Source: Acidobacteriota bacterium (GTDB taxonomy: Bacteria; Acidobacteriota; Vicinamibacteria; Vicinamibacterales; UBA2999). From it: a stretch of DNA of 33,068 bases. The notes under the pieces are model-generated. The model saw only the letters and a program-made list of their open reading frames with translations, had not been told where the DNA came from and made no database searches. The stretch is taken from assembly GCA_020851565.1 (NCBI GenBank), contig JADZCN010000050.1:1-33068 (forward strand). The letters are read 5' to 3'. This document shows positions 1-7,595 of the stretch, piece after piece (the first letter of the stretch is position 1; the number at the start of each line of letters is the position of its first letter). The translations under genes were made by a program, and so were the position numbers.

Positions 1-1520
1 CGTCGTTCTTCTTCCGCGAGGAAGCCCAGATGGTGAGCGAGGAGGGCCTCAACGCCTACGGCGCGCTCACCTGGGGGCAGTTCTTCATCTACCAGGGCTT
101 CAACGACCGCGCCGGCTGGATGCACACGTCAAGCGGCGTGGACAACATCGACGAGTTCCTCGAGACCGTCGTGAAGAAGGACAACGGCGTCTTCTACCGC
201 TACGGCAACGAGGAACGGCCGATGACGATGAAGAAGGTGACGGTGCCGTACAAGACGGCCACGGGGATGGCGCAGCGGGAGTTCACCGTCTACCGCACGC
301 ACCACGGCCCCGTCGTCCGCCAGGTGGACGGGAAGTGGGTAGCCGTCAAGTTGATGGAAGAGCCGATGAAGGCGCTCATCCAGTCGTACACGCGGACCAA
401 GGCGCGGAGCCTGAAGGAGTACCGCGAGGTGATGGACCTGCACACCAACTCGTCCAACAACACGGTGTACGCCGACGCGGACGGCACCATCGCGTACTTC
501 CACTCGAACTTCGTCCCGAAGCGGGATCCAAAGCTGGACTGGTCGAGGCCGGTGGACGGCAGCAATCCGGCCACAGACTGGCAGGGCATCCACACCTTCG
601 ACGAGAGCCCGAACGTGATCAACCCGGCGGGCGGCTGGATCCAGAACACCAACAACTGGCCGTACTCCGCCGCGGGGGCCGACAGCCCGAAGGAGCGGGA
701 CTTCGCGCCCTACTTCGACAGGGTGGGCGAGAACCCGCGCGGCGTGCACGCCGTGCGCGTGTTCCAGGGGAAGAAGGGCTTCACGCTCGACACGCTCCGC
801 GACGCGGCGTTCGACAGCCTGCAGCCGGAGTTCGAGAACCTCATCCCCGGCCTGGTGCGGGCGTACGATCAGCTGCCGGCCTCCAGCCCGATGAAGGCGT
901 CGCTCAAGGCGCAGGTGGACCTGCTCCGCAAGTGGGACTACCGCTGGGGCGTGGATTCGGTGGCCAACACCGTGGCCACGTTCTGGGGAGACGAGCTGTG
1001 GCGGCGCTCGCAGCCGGAGGCGCAGAAGTCCGGCGTGTCGGTCTACGAGTTCATGCGCCGCCGGGCCACGCCCGCCGCGAAGCTCGAAGCGCTCGTGGCG
1101 GCGACGGAGAAGCTGACGACCGACTTCGGCAAGTGGGAGACGCCGTGGGGCGAGGTGAACCGCTTCCAGCGGCTCACCGCCGACATCGTCCAGAAGTTCG
1201 ACGACAGCGCCCCCAGCACACCGGTCGGGTTCACCTCCGCGCGCTACGGGTCGCTCGCCTCGTTCGGCGCGCGCGCCTATCCCGGCACGAAGAAGTGGTA
1301 CGGCACCAGCGGCAACAGCTTCGTGGCCGCCGTGGAGTTCGGCGATCGCGTGCGCGCGAAGGCCGTCACCGCCGGCGGGCTGAACTCGGTCCCGGGCTCG
1401 AAGCACTTCAACGATCAGGCCGAGCGCTATGCCACGGGCAACCTGCGCGACGTGTACTTCTATCGCGAGGACCTGAAGGGGCACACGGAGAGGGAGTACA
1501 AGCCGGGGAGCGAGAAGTAG
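1..1520 (+). CDS. Penicillin acylase family protein, 5' end cut by window edge
   Basis: The reading frame is open from base 3 to the TAG at 1518-1520, so the true start and the N-terminal-nucleophile serine lie upstream of the window. The visible part, about 505 residues, is most of the beta chain of a penicillin/AHL acylase-type Ntn hydrolase. Typical family features are the GFNDRAGWMHTSS stretch near the visible start, the THHGPVV segment, and IQNTNNWP, which matches the conserved Asn-containing active-site loop of the family. Such enzymes hydrolyse amide bonds of penicillins, N-acyl-homoserine lactones or related acyl amides, usually in the periplasm after self-cleavage of a precursor. The substrate cannot be told from sequence, and no signal peptide can be assessed. 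A G-rich minisatellite begins at the first base after the stop codon. Confidence 0.9.
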   Translation, partial: SFFFREEAQMVSEEGLNAYGALTWGQFFIYQGFNDRAGWMHTSSGVDNIDEFLETVVKKDNGVFYRYGNEERPMTMKKVTVPYKTATGMAQREFTVYRTHHGPVVRQVDGKWVAVKLMEEPMKALIQSYTRTKARSLKEYREVMDLHTNSSNNTVYADADGTIAYFHSNFVPKRDPKLDWSRPVDGSNPATDWQGIHTFDESPNVINPAGGWIQNTNNWPYSAAGADSPKERDFAPYFDRVGENPRGVHAVRVFQGKKGFTLDTLRDAAFDSLQPEFENLIPGLVRAYDQLPASSPMKASLKAQVDLLRKWDYRWGVDSVANTVATFWGDELWRRSQPEAQKSGVSVYEFMRRRATPAAKLEALVAATEKLTTDFGKWETPWGEVNRFQRLTADIVQKFDDSAPSTPVGFTSARYGSLASFGARAYPGTKKWYGTSGNSFVAAVEFGDRVRAKAVTAGGLNSVPGSKHFNDQAERYATGNLRDVYFYREDLKGHTEREYKPGSEK

Positions 1521-1579
1521 GTGGGACTTGGGACTTGGGGCTTGGGACTTGGGGCTTGGGTCGTGGGACTTGGGACCTG
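1521..1579 (+). repeat. (GGGACTTG)n-type minisatellite directly after a stop codon
   Basis: About seven imperfect units of GGGACTTG or GGGGCTTG, period 7-9 bases, run from the base after the acylase stop codon. Runs of three or four G are separated by 4-5 bases, which fits the G-quadruplex pattern on the + (mRNA-like) strand. I see no gene in 1521-1637. Confidence 0.85.
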
Positions 1580-1637
1580 AAGGTTGAGAGGGCGCAGGTG
1601 AATCGCGTGGAGCACGTGGGCGCGGGGGCTTGATCGG

Positions 1638-1967
1638 GTGAGGAACCTGCTCACCATCCTTGCGCCCGTGGTCATGGGCGTGGGACTGGCGCTCGCGGCG
1701 GCGCGGCGCAGGCTGGTCCGGCGCTTCCTGTCGGTGGACGCGACGACGCCCGAGCGCGCCATCGCGGTGCCGGCGTCCGACCTGCTGGCCCGCTACTGGA
1801 TGGGTCGGTTTCGGACCGCCGGAGTGGTGCACGCCGCGCCGTCGGGCGGGCTGTGGCTGGACCCGCAGGCGTGGTCCGCGTTCCGCTCTGCCCGGCGGAC
1901 GCGCGCGCTGGCCGTGGTGGCCGTCGCCCTGGCGGCGCTGCTGCTCGTCCTGTGGCGCGTCCGCTGA
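1638..1967 (+). CDS. Small hypothetical membrane protein
   Basis: A 109-residue product starting at GTG 1638. It has a hydrophobic segment at about residues 4-22, an Arg-rich patch (ARRRLVRR) right after it, a mostly soluble middle and a second hydrophobic segment at about 86-106 ending in Trp-Arg-Val-Arg. This predicts a two-pass inner-membrane protein with the basic segments on the cytoplasmic side. I do not recognise a family. It lies 117 bases after the acylase and 63 bases before yaeQ on the same strand. No strong Shine-Dalgarno sequence precedes the start. Competing frames across this stretch are longer but have Arg/Pro-rich composition typical of shadow frames, so this frame is the more plausible gene. 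Confidence 0.55.
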   Translation: MRNLLTILAPVVMGVGLALAAARRRLVRRFLSVDATTPERAIAVPASDLLARYWMGRFRTAGVVHAAPSGGLWLDPQAWSAFRSARRTRALAVVAVALAALLLVLWRVR

Positions 1968-2030
1968 GCCTCGTCAGCCGAGTGGAGTACGATGGACACG
2001 GGCGCCGGGCATATCGGCTCCCGCGTCCAC

Positions 2031-2582
2031 ATGGCCCTGACCGCCACCATCTACAAACTGGACATCGAGCTCGCCGACATCGATCGCGGTGTGTACGAGT
2101 CGTTCACGCTGCCCGTGGCGCGCCAGCCGTCCGAGACGGCGGAGTACATGCTGACGCGCGTGCTGGCCTACTGCCTCGAGTACGCCGAGGGCATCGCGCT
2201 CACCGAGGGCATAGCCGCCGGGGACGAGCCGGCCGTGGTGGTGCGCGACCTCACCGGCCGCGTCACGACGTGGATCGATGTCGGCATGCCCGACGCCGCG
2301 CGCATTCACAGGGCCAGTAAGCTCGCCCGTCGCGTCGCCGTCTATACGCACCGCGACCCAGCGCAGCTGCTGGCGCAGTGGTCGGGCGGGCGCATCCACA
2401 ACGTCGGCGATATCCCCGTGTACGCGTTCGACCGTGCGCTGGTGGAGGAGGTGGCCGCGCGTCTCGAGCGCCGCTCATCGCTCTCGCTGTCCGTGACCGA
2501 GCGCGAGCTCTACCTCGAGCTGGACGGCCAGACCTTCTCGACCACCATCACCGAACATCGGGCCGAGGGAGCGCGCGCGTGA
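2031..2582 (+). CDS. yaeQ: YaeQ family protein
   Basis: The product is 183 residues when started at ATG 2031, where the sequence begins MALTATIYK, the usual N-terminus of YaeQ proteins (about 180 residues). An in-frame ATG at 1992 adds 13 residues and has a GGAG at 1984-1987, so it remains possible. Family landmarks are RQPSET near residue 35, then GDEPAVVV, WIDVG and HRASK. These fit the PD-(D/E)XK nuclease-like core proposed for YaeQ, with Asp where Escherichia coli has Glu. The biological role of YaeQ is poorly known; it has been linked to RfaH-like antitermination phenotypes and a nuclease-like fold. It sits 28 bases upstream of the antiporter gene, so co-transcription is likely. Confidence 0.88.
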   Translation: MALTATIYKLDIELADIDRGVYESFTLPVARQPSETAEYMLTRVLAYCLEYAEGIALTEGIAAGDEPAVVVRDLTGRVTTWIDVGMPDAARIHRASKLARRVAVYTHRDPAQLLAQWSGGRIHNVGDIPVYAFDRALVEEVAARLERRSSLSLSVTERELYLELDGQTFSTTITEHRAEGARA

Positions 2583-2610
2583 GGCGTCCGTCGCACGCGA
2601 GGGCACGGTC

Positions 2611-3576
2611 GTGCTGATTCCCATCCTCCTGGTCATCGTCGGGCTCGCCCTGCTGGCGGGCGGAGGCGAGCTGCTGCTGCGCGGCGCGGTCGGCCTGGCC
2701 TCGCGCATGCGGCTCACGCCGGCCATCATCGGCCTCACCGTGGTGGCGGCCGGAACCTCGGTTCCGGAGCTGGCGGTCAGCCTCATCGCATCTGTCGAGG
2801 GCCAGACCGACATCGCCGTCGGCAACGTCGTCGGGTCGAACATCTTCAATGTCGTGTTCATCCTCGGCCTGTGCGCGCTCATCAAGCCGCTCACCATCGG
2901 CGGCAACACCATCCGCCTCGAGTACCCCGTGATGGCGCTGGTCACGCTGATGTGCCTCGCCCTCATCAACGACGGCAGCGTCAACCGGCTGGATGCTGTG
3001 CTGCTGCTGACCGTGTACGTCTGCTTCACCGCCTACATGGTGGCGCTGGTGCGCGACCAGATGAGCGCCACCGAGGTGCAGGAGTTCGGCGCGGAGGTGA
3101 AGGACCTGGGCGGGGACGCGCCGACGGTGAAGAGCCTGCCCGTGCTGCTGGCGTTCGTGCTCGGAGGCATCGCCGTGCTGGGCGCGGGCGCGCAGGCGAC
3201 CGTGACTGGAGCCGTGGACCTGGCACGCCTCTTCGGGCTCTCCGAGCGCGTCATCGGCCTCACCATCGTCGCCGCCGGGACGAGCCTCCCCGAAGTCGTC
3301 ACGTCGCTCGTGTCCTCGTTCCGCGGGCGGGACGATGTGGCTATTGGCAACGTGATCGGGTCGAACCTCTTCAACATCCTGGGCATCCTGGGCCTGAGCG
3401 CGCTCATCAGCCCGCTGGCCGTGAACCCGCTCATCGTCGCGCGCGACTCGTGGTGGATGCTGGGGACGACGCTGCTGCTGTTCCCGCTGATGTACACGGG
3501 CTTCCGCGTGATGCGGTGGGAGGGCGGCGTGCTGCTCGCGACCTACGGCGTGTACCTTGCGCTGCTTCTGGTATAG
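2611..3576 (+). CDS. Calcium/sodium antiporter, CaCA family (YrbG-like)
   Basis: A 321-residue integral membrane protein of about ten hydrophobic segments, built as two inverted homologous halves. Each half carries the CaCA alpha-repeat signatures: GTSVPE and GNVVGSNIFN in the first, GTSLPE and GNVIGSNLFN in the second. The acidic residue in each GTS-PE motif and the Asn of GSN-FN belong to the cation-binding site known from NCX structures. A hydrophilic loop near residues 150-175 separates the halves. The start is GTG at 2611. The protein probably exchanges Ca2+ (or another cation) for Na+ or H+ across the inner membrane; ion specificity cannot be read from sequence. It follows yaeQ closely and converges on the NTF2-like gene. 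Confidence 0.92.
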   Translation: MLIPILLVIVGLALLAGGGELLLRGAVGLASRMRLTPAIIGLTVVAAGTSVPELAVSLIASVEGQTDIAVGNVVGSNIFNVVFILGLCALIKPLTIGGNTIRLEYPVMALVTLMCLALINDGSVNRLDAVLLLTVYVCFTAYMVALVRDQMSATEVQEFGAEVKDLGGDAPTVKSLPVLLAFVLGGIAVLGAGAQATVTGAVDLARLFGLSERVIGLTIVAAGTSLPEVVTSLVSSFRGRDDVAIGNVIGSNLFNILGILGLSALISPLAVNPLIVARDSWWMLGTTLLLFPLMYTGFRVMRWEGGVLLATYGVYLALLLV

Positions 3577-3602
3577 CAGCGAAGGTCACCTGGACCGGGC
3601 GT

Positions 3603-3632
3603 CCGGGCCAGCGGGTGTCCCCACCGGCCCGG
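3603..3632. terminator. Hairpin between convergent genes
   Basis: A 7-base GC stem (CCGGGCC at 3603-3609 with GGCCCGG at 3626-3632) encloses a second 4-base stem (GGTG/CACC) with loop TCCC. It lies between the antiporter stop and the stop of the convergent NTF2-like gene. There is no T-run on either side, so an intrinsic terminator role is an inference from position and stem strength. Confidence 0.4.
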
Positions 3633-3642
3633 GAGAGTGTGG

Positions 3643-4059
3643 CTAGGCCCAGCCGGCCTGCTTCAGCGCGAACCCGTCGTTCCAGATCTTCGTCATGTGC
3701 CGGATCCTGTCGCCGTCGAACTCCATCACGTAGGCGTAATCGGATTCCACGCTCTTCCCTGTGGGCGGCACCGGCCCGCCGTCCCCGGTGTGCGTGCCGC
3801 GGAAGACGCCGTAGGCGACGACGTTGTTGCGCGCGTCGTCCACGGCAAAGGCACGCAGCTCGTAGCTGCCATTCGGAACCGGTGTGAAGAGGTGCTTCAT
3901 CCACTCGGTGTAGGCCTCGAGCGTGTTGACGCCAGCCAGGGCATCGGCCTGCGCGGAGAACGTGGCGTCGGGATGGCAATACGCGCTGCACGTGCTCCAG
4001 CCCTTGCCGGTTTCACAGGCGTCGAAGAACTGCTCGGCGGTGTGTCTGATCGAAGCCAT
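3643..4059 (-). CDS. NTF2-like / SnoaL-like family protein
   Basis: A 138-residue protein of the cystatin-like alpha+beta barrel (NTF2/SnoaL) superfamily. It begins with an amphipathic helix (IRHTAEQFFDACETGKGW), continues with HPDATFSAQ and a long helix ending in EAYTEWMKHLF, and finishes with strands bearing VVAYGVFRGTHTG and the DGDRIRHMTKIWND stretch typical of the fold's last strands. Members act as small-molecule isomerases or cyclases, or bind ligands; no particular substrate is supported here. The ATG at 4059 has AGGAG about 9 bases upstream. The gene is alone between a convergent antiporter and the DinB-VOC gene, 110 bases downstream of the latter's stop. The product is probably cytoplasmic, with no signal peptide. 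Confidence 0.8.
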   Translation of the reverse strand: MASIRHTAEQFFDACETGKGWSTCSAYCHPDATFSAQADALAGVNTLEAYTEWMKHLFTPVPNGSYELRAFAVDDARNNVVAYGVFRGTHTGDGGPVPPTGKSVESDYAYVMEFDGDRIRHMTKIWNDGFALKQAGWA

Positions 4060-4169
4060 CGGTCTGCTCTCCTGGGGGAATGAAGTGCGAGGGACGGCTG
4101 AGGGTATGCGCTGGCCGCTCCGCAGTCAACCACGATTGCGAGCACCGGCGCGCGGGCTCGCTGAACCTG

Positions 4170-5165
4170 TCACGCTGGATCGGCCAGTTCGGCGAACACC
4201 GTCCCCTCCGGCACGTCGGTCGGGCTCTCGAAGTCCAGTCTGTAGCCATCGGGATCGGTGAACGACGTGACCCACAGATGGTTGCCGACGAACGGCCTCG
4301 AGGGAGACAGTCCCCGCATGAGGGCGTCACGGTAGACGGCGAGGGCGTCCGCACACATCAGGCAGACGGTGACGCCCTGTCCGAGCCGCCCCTCGGGCGC
4401 GCCTCCCGGCTTGCCGTCCTTCCAGTACTCCTGGAGCATGAGCGCGGCGTCACCGAGCTCGAGCCAGCACCAGCGGACGCGCCCCTCGGGGGACCAGTCC
4501 TTCGTCACCGTGAACCCGAGGCCGTCCACGTAGAAGCGCAGCGACGCCTCGATGTCGCGGACGCCGAGGAAGGGGACCGCCTGCCGGACGTTCGGAGTCG
4601 CGGCCGGCGTCTTCTGCGCTATCTGAGTCATCTGCGCCATCTGCGTCCCGAGGAGCGAGAGGTACGCGCGCCACGGCCCGACGGCGTCCGTGTACTGCCG
4701 CGCCATCACGCGCGCGACCTGCACGATGTGGCTGAGATCGTGCGCCACCCATGAGGAGAGGTGCTGGCCGAGCGTCACCGCACCGAGGTCCGGATGCCGA
4801 CCGGGGCGCGCGAGGTCGGCGTCGGTCAGCTTCAGCGCCGCCAGGCGGTCCAGGTTCTCCGCGCGCAGTCGCGCGAAGGTGTCGAGCAGCTCGCCGAGGG
4901 AGAGCCCCTCCGAGGCCGTGAACATCGCCTCGCGGTCGAAGGGTGGGAACGGGGCGGCATCGCCGTGTGCGAGGATGTGCTCGACGCGCGGTATCCAGTC
5001 CGTGCGCTCGCCGTGGATCAGGTGTCCGACGACGGCGAACGGGCTCCAGGTGTTGGGGCCCTCCGTTGCATCGATCCAGCGGGAGGGCAGCCCGCCCAGC
5101 AGCTCGCGGAGGACGGCCGGCGTGCGTTGGAGGACCGGAAGCGCCTCGTCGAATCGATAGTCCAC
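4170..5165 (-). CDS. DinB/YfiT-like domain fused to a VOC (glyoxalase-like) domain
   Basis: A 331-residue two-domain protein. Residues 1-172 form a complete DinB-like four-helix domain: the three expected metal-binding histidines are visible at H48, H142 and H146, and the segment ends in WRAYLSLLG, where stand-alone DinB proteins usually stop. Residues about 193-325 form a VOC domain (PFLGVRDIEASLRFYVDGLG; TDPDGYRLDFESP at the end), as in glyoxalase/bleomycin-resistance-like proteins. DinB_2 proteins are thiol-dependent metalloenzymes or of unknown role; VOC members bind metal for diverse chemistry. The start is GTG 5165 with GGGAGG just upstream. The join, residues 174-185, is encoded by a 9-base tandem repeat. 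It sits 37 bases after the GNAT gene and is probably co-transcribed with it. Fusion is what the sequence shows; a sequencing artefact that hides a stop is the main alternative. Confidence 0.85.
   Translation of the reverse strand: MDYRFDEALPVLQRTPAVLRELLGGLPSRWIDATEGPNTWSPFAVVGHLIHGERTDWIPRVEHILAHGDAAPFPPFDREAMFTASEGLSLGELLDTFARLRAENLDRLAALKLTDADLARPGRHPDLGAVTLGQHLSSWVAHDLSHIVQVARVMARQYTDAVGPWRAYLSLLGTQMAQMTQIAQKTPAATPNVRQAVPFLGVRDIEASLRFYVDGLGFTVTKDWSPEGRVRWCWLELGDAALMLQEYWKDGKPGGAPEGRLGQGVTVCLMCADALAVYRDALMRGLSPSRPFVGNHLWVTSFTDPDGYRLDFESPTDVPEGTVFAELADPA
4611..4646 (-). repeat. 9-base tandem repeat encoding the DinB-VOC linker
   Basis: Four units of 9 bases (coding-strand consensus GCGCAGATG) are read in frame as TQM-AQM-TQI-AQK. 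Outside the repeat the flanks are normal domain ends, so the repeat is exactly the junction of the two domains. Confidence 0.8.
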
Positions 5166-5202
5166 GTTCCCTCCCTGAGGACCCCCGCGGGGCCGGGCCG
5201 CA

Positions 5203-5691
5203 TCAGCCGCTGGCGTCCATCACCAACTTGAGCTGCAGTCGCTCATCGTCTCCAGGCGCGAGCCCGTACCGGCGATACAGCGCGTTGGCGGCGTGGTTGT
5301 CGGGAGCCACCTCGACGTGAATGGAACGACAGCCGCGGCGTCTGCACTCGGCCACCAGCGCATCCAGCCCGGCGCTTGCGGCCCTGATCCTTCGATGCTC
5401 GGTCCGGACGAAAATGTCGTCGATGTAGCCGCTCAGCCCGCCGAATTCCATGGCGAACCGGACCGAGAGGACGGCGTGCCCGACAGGCTGCCCGTCGCGC
5501 TCGATGATCCACGCCGCGCCGCGTGACGGGTCCGCCAGCAACGCGCGGAAGGCATCTGTTGCCCACGCGCCATCCAGCGGGAACGAGGACTCCGCGTAGA
5601 ACTCGCGCATGAGATCCACGAGCGCGGGGATGTCATCAGGCGTCGCAGGGCGCGCCACGATGCCTGGTCTCGTTCCCGCGGTCATGGCCAT
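5203..5691 (-). CDS. GNAT family N-acetyltransferase with a degenerate acetyl-CoA loop
   Basis: A 162-residue GNAT-fold protein. The N-terminus reads IVARPATPDDIPALVDLM, typical of GNATs; GYIDDIFVRTEHRR is the beta4 strand leading into motif A; and APDNHAANALYRRYGL is the conserved motif B region that contacts CoA. The usual motif A loop R-x-x-G-x-G/A is here R-R-I-R-A-A, so the first Gly is replaced by Arg103. GNATs move an acyl group from CoA to an amine; this change should disturb the pyrophosphate contact, so activity is doubtful. The start is ATG 5691, with ATG 5685 as an alternative. It is the first gene of a likely two-gene unit with the DinB-VOC gene. Confidence 0.85.
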   Translation of the reverse strand: MAMTAGTRPGIVARPATPDDIPALVDLMREFYAESSFPLDGAWATDAFRALLADPSRGAAWIIERDGQPVGHAVLSVRFAMEFGGLSGYIDDIFVRTEHRRIRAASAGLDALVAECRRRGCRSIHVEVAPDNHAANALYRRYGLAPGDDERLQLKLVMDASG

Positions 5692-5730
5692 CCGCCGATT
5701 CTGCCATACCCGCGCTCGAGGCGGGCGTCG

Positions 5731-6330
5731 CTACTGCCCCGGCACCATCACGTGGGCGGTGGACGTCCCCGCGTTCATGATCCACGCGCCGCCCAGCTTC
5801 GGGTTCTCGGGCAGGCCCGTCGATTGCGTGGTGGCGCCCGGCACCGCGATCATCGTGTGGTGTGGCCGGGCCTGATCCTGGCTCGGGCCCGCGACGCTGT
5901 ACCACATCGAGCCGTACTCGGGCTTCACGCGCGTGCCGTTCTTCTCGGCCTCGGCAAGCATCGCCTCGGACTTGTCCCGGTCGCCCAGGGCTTGCGCCTT
6001 CAGGTTCTGGGCCACGCGATCGAGGTTCGCGATGCTCGTGCACTGGACCGAGAACGGCGCCTGCAGGGGAAAGCCGGAGCGGTCGTAGCAGACCAGCCGG
6101 TTCGTGCCCTTCCTGAGCGTGTCGTAGGTGAAGTCCGGCTTCCACTTGATGACGGTCGCCTGGGCCTTCTGGCTGCCCGGGGCGGCGATGAGGGCCTTGT
6201 CCACGTCGGCCTGCGACGCGCCCGGCTCGAGCGGCGGCGGCGGGGGAGGAGCGGGGCGGCCGCCCTGCTGGGCAAACGACACCACCGAAACGGCCAGGAT
6301 TCCGATCACCAACAGGGCAGCAGACTTCAT
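5731..6330 (-). CDS. Secreted hypothetical protein
   Basis: A 199-residue product. It begins with a signal peptide (MKSAALLVIGILAVSVVSFA, cleavage expected near AQQ), then a Pro-rich linker of seven or more prolines (residues 26-36). The mature part contains two cysteines (LVCYDRS and SVQCTS) that could form a disulphide, a helical Lys/Glu-rich middle, and a C-terminal region with HHTMIAVPGAT and LGGAWIMNAGTSTAHVMVPGQ, which looks like a beta-rich end. The start at ATG 6330 is chosen because GGAGG lies 6 bases upstream (6337-6341) and the signal peptide begins there; an ATG at 6351 would add seven residues. I do not recognise a family. The product is probably periplasmic or exported. Confidence 0.75.
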   Translation of the reverse strand: MKSAALLVIGILAVSVVSFAQQGGRPAPPPPPPLEPGASQADVDKALIAAPGSQKAQATVIKWKPDFTYDTLRKGTNRLVCYDRSGFPLQAPFSVQCTSIANLDRVAQNLKAQALGDRDKSEAMLAEAEKNGTRVKPEYGSMWYSVAGPSQDQARPHHTMIAVPGATTQSTGLPENPKLGGAWIMNAGTSTAHVMVPGQ

Positions 6331-6470
6331 TGGGGACCTCCGTGCGTGCATGTCACCGGCAGAGCCGGACCGGCCGTCCTGGCCGAGAGCCTATTCTACG
6401 CACGCGGCGTTCGCCGGTGCCGCACCGCGGACGAGCTGGCAGGTGAGGTGAGCGGAGCAGGGTTGAGCGA

Positions 6471-6485
6471 GGGGCTCGTTGCCCC
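6471..6485 (-). terminator. Possible terminator hairpin after ridA-like gene
   Basis: A 5-base stem GGGGC/GCCCC with a 5-base loop lies 21 bases past the stop of the RidA-like gene. There is no T-run, so only weak support. The rest of 6352-6506 shows no gene. Confidence 0.25.
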
Positions 6486-6506
6486 GGCGTCATAAGCCGT
6501 CGTGGT

Positions 6507-6893
6507 TCACGTGGCAGCGACGGCCTCGATCTCGAGCTTCCAGCGGGGATCGAGCAGTTGGCAACAGATCACCGTAGACGAAGGCGTGTGATTCGCCATG
6601 TACTTCGCGCGCATCCTGACGTTTGCATCGTCGAAGGCGGGGTCGGCCAGGTAGGTGCGCAACGAGACGATGTTCGTCAGCTGCATGCCTGCGGAGGCGA
6701 GGATGGCTTGGATGTGTCCCCAGATCAGGTCTGCCTGTTCTTCGAACGAGTCGGGCATGGTCTTGCCGTCGACCATGTATCCGTTCAGGCCGCTGATGAA
6801 CAGGAGCCTGGATTCACCCCTGACTTCCATGCCGTGGCAGTAGGCTCGGTAGGGAGGAAAGACGTCGCTGGGGTTGTGGGCGAGGATTGGCAT
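6507..6893 (-). CDS. RidA family protein (YjgF/YER057c/UK114)
   Basis: A 128-residue protein starting at ATG 6893 (MPILAHNPSDVFPPY), chosen because AGGAG lies 7 bases upstream and the homologous region starts here; the frame is open further upstream but reads as non-coding there. Family marks are the hydrophobic strand LLFISGLNGYMVDGK, the helix SFEEQADLIWGHIQAILASAGM and the end STVICCQLLDPRWKLEIEAVA, which resembles the RidA finish (RxxVxVxxLxxxxxxEIExIA). In RidA enamine deaminases an Arg near the C-terminus binds the 2-imino/enamino acid; here the equivalent position reads STVICC with no obvious Arg, so this may be a non-deaminase subfamily member. It is downstream of a broken PH-domain gene on the same strand. 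Confidence 0.85.
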   Translation of the reverse strand: MPILAHNPSDVFPPYRAYCHGMEVRGESRLLFISGLNGYMVDGKTMPDSFEEQADLIWGHIQAILASAGMQLTNIVSLRTYLADPAFDDANVRMRAKYMANHTPSSTVICCQLLDPRWKLEIEAVAAT

Positions 6894-6924
6894 GCGAAGG
6901 CTCCTGAGCCACTCAGTACGGCCG

Positions 6925-7337
6925 TCAGATCCCATCGGTCGTGACCGAGGGCACCCTGTCCTGGATTTCCCGGATGAACCCGATCCGATCTGACGGCGAC
7001 ACCAGGAGCCAGAGTCCCTTATCCGTCCGAATCTCGATTCGGTCGAGCGACAGCGCCGGGGCGGCCATGGCCTCACGAGTGCCCCGCAGCTCACGAATGC
7101 GATGGAGGGGAATCTGAGAGCGGATGGGCCCGCGCCGCACGATGATCGTGTCTTCGGTGATTGTGTACGACACCACGCACATTGAGGCAAGGGCGAGAGA
7201 CAGGCCGATCAGCACCAGGCTGGTGCTGATCCCGGCCGGCCCGCCAGCAGCCGGCTGATCCCGATGATCGCGGGAATGGACACGCCGATGGCTACAGGCA
7301 CGATAAGCCATGCATCGATCTTGGACCGGAATCGCAA
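6925..7337 (-). pseudogene. PH-domain (YyaB/YdbS-like) membrane protein gene broken by a frameshift
   Basis: Two reading frames together make one protein. The upstream part (from a probable TTG at 7337, LRFRSKIDAWLIVPVAIGV) carries the first membrane segment and stops at 7209. The downstream part, from about 7250 to the stop at 6925, continues with a second membrane segment (STSLVLIGLSLALASM) and a bacterial PH-like domain (TEDTIIVRRGPIRSQIPLHRI, then APALSLDRIEI and LLVSPSDRIGFI). Going from one frame to the other needs a single missing base in the GC-rich stretch around 7235-7255. The order of motifs matches small bacterial PH-domain proteins with two N-terminal membrane helices. A true loss-of-function mutation and an assembly or sequencing error cannot be told apart. 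An in-frame ATG at 7442 exists, but the extension looks non-coding. Confidence 0.7.
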
Positions 7338-7338
7338 G

Positions 7339-7379
7339 GTGCGCTGATTCTCGGCGATCAGGGAGCCGAAGCGCCAGTT
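7339..7379 (-). repeat. About 41-base element, copy 1, directly upstream of the PH-domain gene
   Basis: This stretch matches 8526-8566 almost throughout: 15 identical bases (+ strand GTGCGCTGATTCTCG), then CGATCA, a short variable part, then AGCGCCAGTT. It ends 1 base before the likely TTG start of the PH-domain gene. 7338-7595 otherwise shows no convincing gene. Confidence 0.6.
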
Positions 7380-7595
7380 CGTCGTCCGGCCCAGCCGCCT
7401 GCAATCATGCGCACCACTCGAACGCAGTAGGCCCATGACCACTCGTCTCGCCTCCCCGCGGGCTCCCTGGCGTGCTCGGGTGGCGGGCGTTCGGGTTCAT
7501 CCAGTCCGAGGTGGAACCCGACCGGATGCGTCCCTGAGCGTGAGCTTCCGCGGCTCCAGGGTCGTGCGGCCGCGCGTCGTTGAGCGCACGCCGAC

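Noticed and set aside
129..1832. Long minus-strand frame antisense to the acylase
   Set aside because: Arg/His/Pro/Val-rich composition with no domain; it mirrors the acylase codons in GC-rich DNA.
7200..7260. Programmed frameshift in the PH-domain gene
   Set aside because: No slippery heptamer and no reason for regulation; a simple deletion or sequencing error is more likely.
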